Of a stretch of DNA of 64,000 nucleotides, positions 16,720 to 25,601 are shown in pieces. The stretch covers positions 1-64,000 of the forward strand of contig NZ_JAFR01000006.1 of assembly GCF_000526235.1 (NCBI RefSeq). The letters are read 5' to 3'. Each line of letters begins with the position of its first letter. The stretch's first letter is position 1. Both the position numbers and the translations under genes were made by a program. Source of the stretch: Acholeplasma granularum ATCC 19168. Lineage in GTDB: Bacteria > Bacillota_I > Bacilli_A > Acholeplasmatales > Acholeplasmataceae. The notes under the pieces are model-generated. The model saw only the letters and a program-made list of their open reading frames with translations. It was not told the DNA's origin and ran no database searches.

Positions 16720-17283
16720 ATGCGTATGGCGTTTATAATTATAGAAACTAAAGAAAATATTCAAAATAATAAAAATATTATCTTAGATATATTATCTAAG
16801 TCTTTAAGTATGAGATTAGTTGAGGAAACTAATAATACACTAATTATTCAAACTGATTCAGTAGATAAAGTAGATAAAGAAGTTTTTTTAGGCATAGCCT
16901 CTGAAATATATGCGGATTTAAGAGTTTATATCAGTAGTGAAACACCTAGGTTTAATCTACAAACAATTGAAACTTGGTTTAAAATGATTCCGTTTAATCA
17001 AACAGTTGTTTACACTGATCAAACAATATTGTTAAAAAGAATTGAGTTTCCTATAAATAATGAACTAAAGAAAATCGTATTAAAAACTGTTTATGAAGAT
17101 AATGATTTACTTCATACAATTAAAATATATTTAGAAAATAATCAAAATACATCTCAAGCAAGTAAAGTTTTATATCTACATAGAAATACACTTATACAAC
17201 GACTAGATAAATTTTATAGTAGAACTGGTCTTGATTGCAGAAGTTTTATTGATGCATTTATTGTATATGCAATCATCAAATAA
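16720..17283 (+). CDS. PucR/CdaR-type transcriptional regulator (short)
   Basis: The 187-residue protein ends (about 125-187) in a PucR-type helix-turn-helix: LLHTIKIYLENNQNTSQASKVLYLHRNTLIQRLDKF...TGLD. This domain is shared by CdaR (carbohydrate diacid regulator) and PucR. The N-terminal ~120 residues are short and I do not recognise a sugar-diacid sensor there. GGAG lies upstream of ATG 16720. The next genes are an ABC ATPase and an enolase-superfamily acid-sugar dehydratase, which fits control of aldarate or uronate use. Confidence 0.8.
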   Translation: MRMAFIIIETKENIQNNKNIILDILSKSLSMRLVEETNNTLIIQTDSVDKVDKEVFLGIASEIYADLRVYISSETPRFNLQTIETWFKMIPFNQTVVYTDQTILLKRIEFPINNELKKIVLKTVYEDNDLLHTIKIYLENNQNTSQASKVLYLHRNTLIQRLDKFYSRTGLDCRSFIDAFIVYAIIK

Positions 17284-17306
17284 TAAATGTGTGCATTTTG
17301 CATATA
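17264..17306. promoter_or_regulatory. inverted TATATGCAA sites before the ABC ATPase gene
   Basis: TATATGCAA (17264-17272, in the last codons of the regulator gene) and its complement TTGCATATA (17298-17306) form an inverted pair. The nonamer or the close form TATGTGCAA recurs upstream of 20803, 29278 and 35349. Candidate operator; no T-run, so not a terminator. Confidence 0.4.
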
Positions 17307-17365
17307 CATTTAAACCATACGAAGATTTATAATTGAATCAGTAACAAGTTGGGAGACACTTTATT

Positions 17366-18475
17366 ATGGCAGTATTAAAATTAGACAAAATAAATAAAAT
17401 CTATCCAAATGGCGTACAAGCTGTATTTGATTTCAATCTAGAAATTAAAGACAGAGAGTTTATTGTACTTGTAGGACCATCTGGATGTGGTAAATCAACA
17501 ACACTACGTATGATTGCAGGATTAGAAGAAATCACTGCAGGTGATTTTTATATTGATGGTGTTCGAGTTAATGAAAAAGCACCTAAAGAACGTGATGTTG
17601 CGATGGTGTTTCAATCTTATGCACTATATCCACATATGACAGTTTATGACAATATTGGTTATGGGTTAAAATTACGTGGTATGGAACCAGAAGAGATAGA
17701 AGAAAAGGTAACGGAAGTTGCTGATATTCTAGAACTTACACCATATCTACATAGAAAACCTAAATCACTATCAGGTGGACAAAGACAACGTGTAGCTTTA
17801 GGTAGAGCAATTGTTCGAGAAGCAAAAGTGTTTTTATTAGATGAGCCACTTTCAAACCTAGATGCAAAATTAAGAGTTCAAATGCGAACGGAACTTATAA
17901 AAATTCACGAAAAGATTTCTGAGAAATTCGATACATCTACTATTTATGTTACGCACGATCAAATTGAAGCGATGACGATGGGAGACCGTATTGTTGTAAT
18001 GCGTGATGGATATATTCAACAAGTTGCATCACCTAAAGAAATTTATAATGAACCTGTAAATATGTTTGTTGCAGGATTTATGGGAACACCTCCAATGAAC
18101 TTTATTAAAGGTTCAGTAGATAAAGATGGTTGGTTTTGCTTTGGGGACCACAAATTACAAGTACCTCTAGGTAAAATTAAAGTTTTAAAAGAAAAAGGTT
18201 ATATTGATCAAGCAATATTTTTAGGTATTAGACCAGAAGATATTCATAATGATCCTGTTGTTTGTGAAACATATCCAAACTCTAGCTTAAATATTAAAGT
18301 AGATTTGGTTGAATTATTAGGTTCTGAAACAAACCTATACTTCACACTAGATGAGCAAACTGCAGTTGCAAGTATACCAACTCAAAAAATTGAGAGAAAT
18401 CAAGAACTTAAACTTGCATTTGATATGAATCAGTGTCATTTCTTTGATACTGTAACAGAACTAGCTATTAAATAA
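17366..18475 (+). CDS. sugar ABC transporter ATP-binding protein (MsmK/UgpC type)
   Basis: The 369-residue protein is a full CUT1-type ATPase with Walker A GPSGCGKST, Q-loop VFQSYALYPHMTVYDN, signature LSGGQRQRVALGRAI, Walker B VFLLDEPLSNLDA, H-loop VTHDQ and a C-terminal TOBE/regulatory domain (GIRPEDI). These ATPases often energise several sugar importers. No permeases lie next to it, so it may serve a distant importer or the one at 41848-45976, which has its own ATPase at 47613. A GGGAG site precedes ATG 17366. Confidence 0.93.
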   Translation: MAVLKLDKINKIYPNGVQAVFDFNLEIKDREFIVLVGPSGCGKSTTLRMIAGLEEITAGDFYIDGVRVNEKAPKERDVAMVFQSYALYPHMTVYDNIGYGLKLRGMEPEEIEEKVTEVADILELTPYLHRKPKSLSGGQRQRVALGRAIVREAKVFLLDEPLSNLDAKLRVQMRTELIKIHEKISEKFDTSTIYVTHDQIEAMTMGDRIVVMRDGYIQQVASPKEIYNEPVNMFVAGFMGTPPMNFIKGSVDKDGWFCFGDHKLQVPLGKIKVLKEKGYIDQAIFLGIRPEDIHNDPVVCETYPNSSLNIKVDLVELLGSETNLYFTLDEQTAVASIPTQKIERNQELKLAFDMNQCHFFDTVTELAIK

Positions 18476-18505
18476 TTTATTAATCAAAAAAGAAGGAGAA
18501 TTATC

Positions 18506-19606
18506 ATGTCAAAAATTAAAGACGTTATTGTAGAATTTTATCGCATCCCACTTCCTGAATTGGTAAGTGATGCTAAGCACGGTGTGCATACACACTTTGA
18601 AGTACCTATTGTTAGAATCTTAACAGATGATGGTAGAGAAGGTGTAGGTTATACTTACACAGGTGGATTTGGTGGTAGAAGTATTTCTAAATTAATCCAA
18701 GTTGAACTTAGAAACGTATTATTAGGAAAAGATCCTGCATGTGTTGAAGATTTATGGGAACAAATGCAAACAGGTGTACACTATGTAGGACATGGTGGAT
18801 TAGCTTCTTTTGCAATCTCAGCATGTGATATTGCATTATGGGACTTACGTGCGAAAAAAGCTGGAGAACCATTATGGAAGTTACTAGGTGGTCACAATAA
18901 AGAAGTTAAAGCTTATGGTGGAGCAATTGACCTTGCATTCCCATTAGAAAAACTATTAAAACACCACAAAAATTATTTAGATATGGGATTATCTGCAATT
19001 AAAATCAAATTAGGTCAAAAAACCTTAGATGAAGATATTGCACGTGTTAAAGCTTTAAGAGAATTAATCGGACCAGATGTTGAGTTTATGGTTGATGCTA
19101 ATATGGGTTGGACTGTTGCTGAATCTATTCGTGCTGCTCGCGAATTATTAAAATATGATATTTTATTCTTAGAAGAACCAATTGATCCAAATAACTATGA
19201 AGGTCATAGAATCATTGCTGATAGAAGTGGAATGGCGATTGCTGCAGGTGAAAACTTACGTAACGTTAAAGAATTCTATAAGATTATGACAGAAGGTAAA
19301 ATTGATTATCCACAACCAGATGCTTCAAACGTTGGTGGTATTACTGGATTCATGAAGGTTGCAAACCTTGCTCAAGTACTTGACTTAAAAGTGTCAACTC
19401 ACGGTATGCAAGAATTACACGTTTCATTATTAGCTGCGTTACCAAACGCAGGTTATTTAGAAGTTCACTCATTCCCAATTGATCAATATACTAAACGTCC
19501 TTTAGTGATCAATAAAGAAACTGCACGTGCAGTTGCACCAGATACAATTGGTATTGGTGTAGAGTTTGACTTTGAAAAACTAGCACCACATAAAATGGAT
19601 TTTTAA
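18506..19606 (+). CDS. enolase-superfamily acid-sugar dehydratase (mandelate racemase subgroup)
   Basis: The 366-residue protein has every catalytic position of the mandelate racemase subgroup, each shifted by two from mandelate racemase numbering: K166-x-K168, metal ligands D197 (VDANMGW), E223 (LEEP) and E249 (AAGEN), and the D272/H299 dyad (QPDASNVGG, STHG). The stretch MQELHVSLLAALPNAGYLEVH resembles talarate/galactarate dehydratases. The likely role is dehydration of an aldarate or a galactarolactone-type substrate. Specificity cannot be read from sequence. A strong AGAAGGAG site lies upstream. Its neighbours, a CdaR-like regulator and a mutarotase, fit acid-sugar metabolism. Confidence 0.85.
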   Translation: MSKIKDVIVEFYRIPLPELVSDAKHGVHTHFEVPIVRILTDDGREGVGYTYTGGFGGRSISKLIQVELRNVLLGKDPACVEDLWEQMQTGVHYVGHGGLASFAISACDIALWDLRAKKAGEPLWKLLGGHNKEVKAYGGAIDLAFPLEKLLKHHKNYLDMGLSAIKIKLGQKTLDEDIARVKALRELIGPDVEFMVDANMGWTVAESIRAARELLKYDILFLEEPIDPNNYEGHRIIADRSGMAIAAGENLRNVKEFYKIMTEGKIDYPQPDASNVGGITGFMKVANLAQVLDLKVSTHGMQELHVSLLAALPNAGYLEVHSFPIDQYTKRPLVINKETARAVAPDTIGIGVEFDFEKLAPHKMDF

Positions 19607-19633
19607 TAAAATCTAAATATAAAGGTAACAAGA

Positions 19634-20596
19634 ATGATGAAAATCTATGAAATTAAAAATGATTATCATCAATTGAAACTATTAGAACATGGAGCCACAA
19701 TTTATGAGTGGCTCTGTTTTTCTAACAAAACTTCAATTGTATTAAATAATCAAGATATGAACATCTATAAAGATTCAACAAAAGGATACTTCGGATCAAC
19801 AATTGGTAGAGTAGCAAACCGTATAAAAAATGGAAAGTTTAAATTAAATGATACAGATTATCAATTACCACTAAACTATTTAAACAAACATACATTGCAT
19901 GGAGGACCATTAAGTTTTAATACAAAAACTTTTGAAGTCGTAGAACATAATGATTTATCAATTAAGTTTAAATATATTTCAAATCATTTAGAAAATAATT
20001 TTCCAGGAGATTTGATTGTTTATGTAACATATACTTTAGAAAATGAATCTATGATCATGTCATATGATGCAATTTCTAATCAAGATACAATCGTAAATCT
20101 TACAAATCATGCACACTTTAATTTGGGTGATGAGACAATATTAGAACATGAACTTCAAATGAATGCAGACCGTTATTTAGAAGTAGACAGTGAGTTAATA
20201 CCGACAGGAAAAATCGTAAAAATGGATATTGAACCGTTAAACTTTATAACAAAAAAGAAACTTAAAGAAGGTATTATACCCCTACAAACAGCTCAAACTA
20301 AGGGTATTGACCATGCTTACTTATTCCATAATGATTTACCAAGAGAACTTACTTTATCTTTTAAGAATAGACAACTTAAAATTGAAACATCTTATCCTGG
20401 GTTACAAGTATATACAGTTAATAGAAAATTTGAACAATTAACAAAGGATGGTAAAGATATACCACTTCATGGGGCAGTAGCATTTGAGTGTCAAATAGAA
20501 CCGGATGCTATTAATCACGAAAACTTTAATTCAGTAATTTTAAGAAAAGACGAAAAATATCATCACTTTATAAAATATACGATTAAAGAATCATAA
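19634..20596 (+). CDS. aldose 1-epimerase (GalM-type mutarotase)
   Basis: The 320-residue protein interconverts alpha and beta anomers of a sugar. Family motifs are GSTIGRVANRIKNGKF, HTLHGG (first catalytic His), VNLTNHAHFNLG (second His) and a final FECQIEPDAINH carrying the catalytic Glu region. Two start codons (19634, 19637) follow AAAGGT. The first is kept. The substrate is probably a sugar or uronic acid from the neighbouring pathway (inference). It ends the 16720-20596 group, with a terminator 15 bases later. Confidence 0.9.
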   Translation: MMKIYEIKNDYHQLKLLEHGATIYEWLCFSNKTSIVLNNQDMNIYKDSTKGYFGSTIGRVANRIKNGKFKLNDTDYQLPLNYLNKHTLHGGPLSFNTKTFEVVEHNDLSIKFKYISNHLENNFPGDLIVYVTYTLENESMIMSYDAISNQDTIVNLTNHAHFNLGDETILEHELQMNADRYLEVDSELIPTGKIVKMDIEPLNFITKKKLKEGIIPLQTAQTKGIDHAYLFHNDLPRELTLSFKNRQLKIETSYPGLQVYTVNRKFEQLTKDGKDIPLHGAVAFECQIEPDAINHENFNSVILRKDEKYHHFIKYTIKES

Positions 20597-20610
20597 TATA
20601 AAATTAAAAT

Positions 20611-20642
20611 AGACCGATCACTTTCATGTGATGGGTCTTTTT
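20611..20642 (+). terminator. terminator after the mutarotase gene
   Basis: AGACCGATCAC (20611-20621) pairs with GTGATGGGTCT (20628-20638, one mismatch), then a T-run. Confidence 0.8.
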
Positions 20643-20711
20643 ACTTAAATACTTCAGTAAATAAGTCAATATAAGCCAATCCGTCTATAGTTACATACAC
20701 AAATATAGTTA

Positions 20712-20772
20712 AATTGCACATACTTAAAAATGCCTAAATTTTATATAATATAATTGAATAAAACGCTTACAA
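20712..20772 (+). promoter_or_regulatory. promoter region with TATGTGCAATT motif and near-cre site
   Basis: Overlapping TATAAT boxes lie at 20744-20749 and 20749-20754, without a good -35. Upstream, AATTGCACATA (20712-20722) is the complement of TATGTGCAATT found before the 35349 gene. Downstream, 20758-20772 read on the minus strand (TTGTAAGCGTTTTAT) matches the CcpA cre consensus WTGNAANCGNWNNCW except for the C. The arrangement fits an activator site plus catabolite repression. Confidence 0.45.
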
Positions 20773-20802
20773 ATGCGTAAATATAATCGGAGGGGAAAAA
20801 TA

Positions 20803-23800
20803 ATGCAAAAAAGACGAATGTTATTGTTTGTTTTAGGTTTATTATTGACATTTTTAGTAGTAGCTTGTACACCAGATGCAACACAGTATAAAGTTACCTT
20901 TAATAGTCATGGTGGACCAAGTGTAGCAAGTCAAACAGTTGACAAAGATGGTTTAGTAACAGAACCATCAATTACTCGTGATGGTTACACTTTAGATGGT
21001 TGGTTTAAAGAATCAACATATGATACGAAATGGATATTTACAACAAATAAAGTAACAAGTGATATGACACTCCATGCAAAATGGACAGAAAATGCTCAGA
21101 CAACTTATACAATTACATTTAATACAGATGGAGGACAGGCTGTAGCAAATCAAACCAGAACTGCAGGTCAAACATTTGGTAGTTTACCAGAACCTACAAA
21201 AGCAAATCATACATTTGCTGGTTGGTTTTTAGATCAAAATAAAACTCAAGCAGTCGTACCATCTGGTTTAGTCACATCAAATGTGACTTTATATGCTAAA
21301 TGGAATATAATAATTGAAAGTTTTACTGTTACGTTTGATGCAGGACCTGGTGCAGATGTTGAACCAGGAACAAGACAAGTAGCATCAGGTACAAAAGTGT
21401 TAGCACCTAATACAGATTATCCAAATTATGAATTAATTGGATGGTTTAAGGAAGCAGGTTTTGTTAATGAATGGGATTTTGATGTAGATGTAGTGACATC
21501 AAGTATTACATTATATGCAAAATGGGAGCTCATTCCAGAAGGATTAGCTATTCATACTCCTGATGAATTTTATAACTTAGTTAATGGTACATCAACCTAT
21601 GAAGCAGGTCAGAAGTTCTATTTAAGAAATAACTTAGATTTTACTAATTTTAATTGGGATGGTACAAAGTTTAATGAAACAGACATTGCACCACATACAT
21701 TTAATTTAAATGGAAATGGTAAAACAATTTCAAATCTTTCATTTGTATCAGCAGGTCAAGCTGGTATTATACCTAGAATGGCTGGTGGATCTGTATTTGG
21801 ATTAACACTAGATAATGTTCATGTAGAAGGCACTTCACAAGGTGGTATTTTAGTAGGTAGAGTTATGAATAGTTCTACAGTAACCTTCTCTGAAATCACA
21901 ATTAAAAACTCATCTGTAAAAGGTGCATCAGCTGGTGTTGGTGGACTAATTGGTCATATACAAGGTGCGGCTGGTTTATCTACTGTTTTAGTTGAAAAAG
22001 TAGCAATGCTTAATGTTGAAATCAATAGTATTCAAAATGGTGTTGGTGGATTAGTTGGTGATGTTGAATCATCTAAATTAACTATTAATGATGCCTTAGT
22101 AGATGTAGTAATTCACACAACAGGTGAACGTATTGGTGGGTTAGTTGGTGAAGCTAGAAGAAATTCAGGTACACAAACATTACCAGAGGTTATCGTAGAC
22201 CGTGCAGTTATCTACACAAATTTAAATGGTAGTCGCTATTTTGGAGGAGTTTTTGGTCGTACAGATAATAATTTACATAATTTGGAAGTAGCCACACATG
22301 GCTCAGAATCAAAACAATTACCAGGATCCATTTCAAATGTAATCGTAATTGGCAATTATAATGGTACAAATACAAGTCCTGCATCTTATGGGCATTTAGT
22401 TTATGCTAAAGATATTGGCTATAGTGCTATTACAAATGCTTATGCTGTTGCATTTAACTTTAATGTTGCATCATTAGGTGCGGTTAATGTATTAGAAGCA
22501 AATAATTTAAGTGAAGTTGAAGATTTACCAATTCAAGCTTTTGAAGGATTCACAAGCTATTGGAAGACTGAAGCTGGAAAATTACCAGAATTTAGTAACG
22601 GTACAGCTATTACTTTAGGTCATAAAGTAACTATTCAATTAAATGAAACAGAATCACAAGTACAGTATGTAAGAAATAATCAAGAAATTAGTGATATTTA
22701 CTTTGCATCTGAATTAGGACAGTTTATAAAATGGACTTCAGATGTATCTGGGGCTACAGAATTATCTCAAATTAGTCAAGCAACAAATGCGTACCCACAA
22801 TTTAAAGATGTATTTGTTGTAACATTTAATACAAATGGAGGAGCAACAATTCCTGTACAAAATGTGTTAGATGGTGAAAAAGTAATTATGCCTAGTGAAC
22901 CAACAAGATTTGGATACTTATTTAAAGGTTGGTATACTGATGAAGCATTGACAATCGTATTTGATGCTGAAACTTTAATTACAAGTAACTTAACATTATA
23001 TGCAAGCTGGGAAGCAGTCGTTTTAGAAGAATTTGAAGTTACATTTGAAACAAATGGCGGTAATAGTATTGCGACACAAACTGTATTAGAAGGTGCATTA
23101 CTACAATTACCTCAACTACCAACAAAAGATGGGTTTATCTTTGATGGTTGGTTTATAGATATAGAACTAAACACACAATTTGTATCATCAAATCCAATCA
23201 CTCAAGACTTAACTTTATATGCTAAATGGGTAGAAGATCAAGGTGGAGAAGTTCCAACGGGTATCGCAGTTCAAACAGCTCAAGAATTCTATGATATGGC
23301 AACAGGATCAAATGGTGCATCATTATTAGAAACATATTATCTTGCTAACGATATTGATTTTACAGGCTTTACTTGGGTTGGTGTTTCTAGTACTTTTAGT
23401 GGTGAATTAAATGGTAATGGTAAAACATTAAGTAATTTAACTTATAATGTTGATCAAACAACTGTATTTAATGGTTTATTCCATAATTTAAATGGGGCCA
23501 AAGTTCATAATTTTGAAATTGAAAACTTTAATTTTACATCTTCTGTAGCAACTACTCGATCAGCATTTATCGCTGGTCAAGTACAAGGTACAGATGCAAG
23601 TATAATTGAAAACATTCTAATTAGAAACTCAAGTATATCAGCAGAACAATATGTAGCAGCAATTGTTGGTCGTGCAACAGGAACAAATGCACAAGTACAT
23701 ATATCAAATATCAAACTTGATGGCGTTACAATTAAAGGTCATTATGTTGCTGGTATTATTGCTGACTTAGATGCTGGATCATCTGGATCAACCGTTTCAG

Positions 23801-25491
23801 ATATTCAAGCAAAAGTAACAATTTCAGGTAGAGAAAGCACAAATACAACTGAACGTATGGGTGGTATTGTTGGACGTGCAAGAAGTACAACAGCATCAAC
23901 TATTTCAAGAGTATATATGGATATTACTTCTACAACAGATAAATGGGGTGCTGGCATTGCAGGTGATGCTGCAGTTAATGCATTAGTTATTAATGATGTC
24001 TTTGTTACTGGTTCTATAACTACTACAACAAATTCAGGTCCTGGCATTGTTGGTAATGGTTTTGCAAATGCTGTTGTAACAAATGCATTTGTATATCAAT
24101 TCACAGGTACTGGTACAGGTGGTCTTCGAGGTACTTTAGTAGAAACTAAACCTGATCAAGCATGGTGGAATACAAACTTAACATCATTTACACAATCATT
24201 ATTATGGAATTTCAATGAAACAACCGGAATGTATGAGTTGGTTTTATTTAATACCGGAAACGAAGTTGTAAATCCAGAATCATTTACAGTATCATTTGAT
24301 ACCGATAATGCGGGTACAATTGCTGATCAATCAGTATTAAGTGGTCAAATGGCTACAATGCCTACAAATCCAACAAAAGAAGGTTTTACATTTGTTGGTT
24401 GGTTTGCAAGTTTAGAAGCTACAACTCCATTTAATTTTGCAACACCAATTGCAAATGATTTAACACTTTATGCTAAATGGGAAGCCGCTTCTTCATTTGA
24501 AGGATTTATAGCAATCACAACAGCAGAAGAATTTAAAACTGCAGTATCAGCAAGCAATGTTGATAAAAAATTCTATGTTGCAAATGATTTAGATTTTACT
24601 GGAGTAACATGGATTCAATCTGGTGGTGGATCAAACTTTGGTGGTTACTTAGATGGAAATAATAAAACACTATCTAATATCACTATAACCTCAGAAGGTT
24701 CAGGTGTACGTGGAGGTATATTCCAAAAAGCAAGTGGTGCAACAATTAAAAACATGATTATTGATAATACAAACATTACCATTAGCAATGGTCGTGCAGG
24801 TATTTTAATCGGTGGTAGTGATACTTCAGGAGTCGGCGCAACTGTTGATAATATTACAATATTAAATTCAAATGTAAGTGGTACAGTTAATGAGGGTACT
24901 GGTATTGTATTAGGTCACTCAGCAGGTGGTACATGGAGTTTTACTAATATTAGAATTGATAATACTCATGCAACAACAAGTGTTAAAAATACAGGTTTAT
25001 TAATAGGTAGAGTTGATGGTTTAGTTACTATTGAAAATATCTATATTTCAAACTCTTCTGCTACAAGTGCTGGAACGAGTACAGATTCTGGTGTTGGTGG
25101 ATTGGTTGGATACTTAAATCTTGAAACAGCTTCATTAGATATTGATACAGTGTTACTAGATAATGTTAGATTAGCTGGTCGTGGGGCAGGATTTATTGTA
25201 GGTTATAACAATAAATCTGCAGCAATAACTGTTGATAATATGTATGCTTTTGTAACATATGAATACTCAGGTACAGATGGTCAACACGGAATGATTGGTA
25301 GAAGATCATCAACTGGATCTAATCAAGTAGTTACCAATGTATTTGCATACATGGTAGATGCTCAATTAACAGGTGCTGAACAGTTAGATGCTTCTAATAT
25401 TCTTTCATCAGAATATACAAATGCTGATTTCCAAACAAACCTACCAGTAATATTTAACAATCAATTATTTGCATCACATTTTATAGCTTAA
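20803..25491 (+). CDS. giant surface lipoprotein with Flg_new repeats and three beta-helix modules
   Basis: The 1562-residue protein starts at ATG 20803, supported by GGAGGGG at 20791-20797; an in-frame ATG at 20773 lacks a site. A lipoprotein signal ends at LVVAC22. Six Listeria-Bacteroides repeats (each ~65 residues, ending in LTLYAKW or similar) are arranged three, then two, then one. Each group is followed by a ~300-400 residue module (from about 247, 819 and 1233) opening with a TxxEFY...NDLDFTG...LNGNGKTLSNL pattern and GLUG-like GG(L/I)VG turns, probably a right-handed beta-helix. No lyase, esterase or hydrolase motif is present. Lying first in a pectinase gene series, it may bind pectin or plant surfaces (inference). 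Confidence 0.75.
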   Translation: MQKRRMLLFVLGLLLTFLVVACTPDATQYKVTFNSHGGPSVASQTVDKDGLVTEPSITRDGYTLDGWFKESTYDTKWIFTTNKVTSDMTLHAKWTENAQTTYTITFNTDGGQAVANQTRTAGQTFGSLPEPTKANHTFAGWFLDQNKTQAVVPSGLVTSNVTLYAKWNIIIESFTVTFDAGPGADVEPGTRQVASGTKVLAPNTDYPNYELIGWFKEAGFVNEWDFDVDVVTSSITLYAKWELIPEGLAIHTPDEFYNLVNGTSTYEAGQKFYLRNNLDFTNFNWDGTKFNETDIAPHTFNLNGNGKTISNLSFVSAGQAGIIPRMAGGSVFGLTLDNVHVEGTSQGGILVGRVMNSSTVTFSEITIKNSSVKGASAGVGGLIGHIQGAAGLSTVLVEKVAMLNVEINSIQNGVGGLVGDVESSKLTINDALVDVVIHTTGERIGGLVGEARRNSGTQTLPEVIVDRAVIYTNLNGSRYFGGVFGRTDNNLHNLEVATHGSESKQLPGSISNVIVIGNYNGTNTSPASYGHLVYAKDIGYSAITNAYAVAFNFNVASLGAVNVLEANNLSEVEDLPIQAFEGFTSYWKTEAGKLPEFSNGTAITLGHKVTIQLNETESQVQYVRNNQEISDIYFASELGQFIKWTSDVSGATELSQISQATNAYPQFKDVFVVTFNTNGGATIPVQNVLDGEKVIMPSEPTRFGYLFKGWYTDEALTIVFDAETLITSNLTLYASWEAVVLEEFEVTFETNGGNSIATQTVLEGALLQLPQLPTKDGFIFDGWFIDIELNTQFVSSNPITQDLTLYAKWVEDQGGEVPTGIAVQTAQEFYDMATGSNGASLLETYYLANDIDFTGFTWVGVSSTFSGELNGNGKTLSNLTYNVDQTTVFNGLFHNLNGAKVHNFEIENFNFTSSVATTRSAFIAGQVQGTDASIIENILIRNSSISAEQYVAAIVGRATGTNAQVHISNIKLDGVTIKGHYVAGIIADLDAGSSGSTVSDIQAKVTISGRESTNTTERMGGIVGRARSTTASTISRVYMDITSTTDKWGAGIAGDAAVNALVINDVFVTGSITTTTNSGPGIVGNGFANAVVTNAFVYQFTGTGTGGLRGTLVETKPDQAWWNTNLTSFTQSLLWNFNETTGMYELVLFNTGNEVVNPESFTVSFDTDNAGTIADQSVLSGQMATMPTNPTKEGFTFVGWFASLEATTPFNFATPIANDLTLYAKWEAASSFEGFIAITTAEEFKTAVSASNVDKKFYVANDLDFTGVTWIQSGGGSNFGGYLDGNNKTLSNITITSEGSGVRGGIFQKASGATIKNMIIDNTNITISNGRAGILIGGSDTSGVGATVDNITILNSNVSGTVNEGTGIVLGHSAGGTWSFTNIRIDNTHATTSVKNTGLLIGRVDGLVTIENIYISNSSATSAGTSTDSGVGGLVGYLNLETASLDIDTVLLDNVRLAGRGAGFIVGYNNKSAAITVDNMYAFVTYEYSGTDGQHGMIGRRSSTGSNQVVTNVFAYMVDAQLTGAEQLDASNILSSEYTNADFQTNLPVIFNNQLFASHFIA

Positions 25492-25531
25492 TAAAAAAGA
25501 ATGGTTTCCTCCATTCTAAAATGTATAGATT

Positions 25532-25559
25532 AGAGCCAATATAAACCCTTGGCTCTTTT
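25532..25559 (+). terminator. terminator after the 20803 lipoprotein gene
   Basis: AGAGCCAA (25532-25539) pairs with TTGGCTCT (25549-25556), then TTT. A smaller hairpin AGAATGG/CCATTCT (25499-25517) precedes it. Confidence 0.7.
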
Positions 25560-25601
25560 CTAAACAGAATAATATACATATAGGGATAAAAATATATAAT
25601 T

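Noticed and set aside
20773-20802. Upstream in-frame start for the 20803 lipoprotein
   Set aside because: It would put ten extra residues before the lipoprotein signal, and GGAGGGG sits at the right distance only for ATG 20803.
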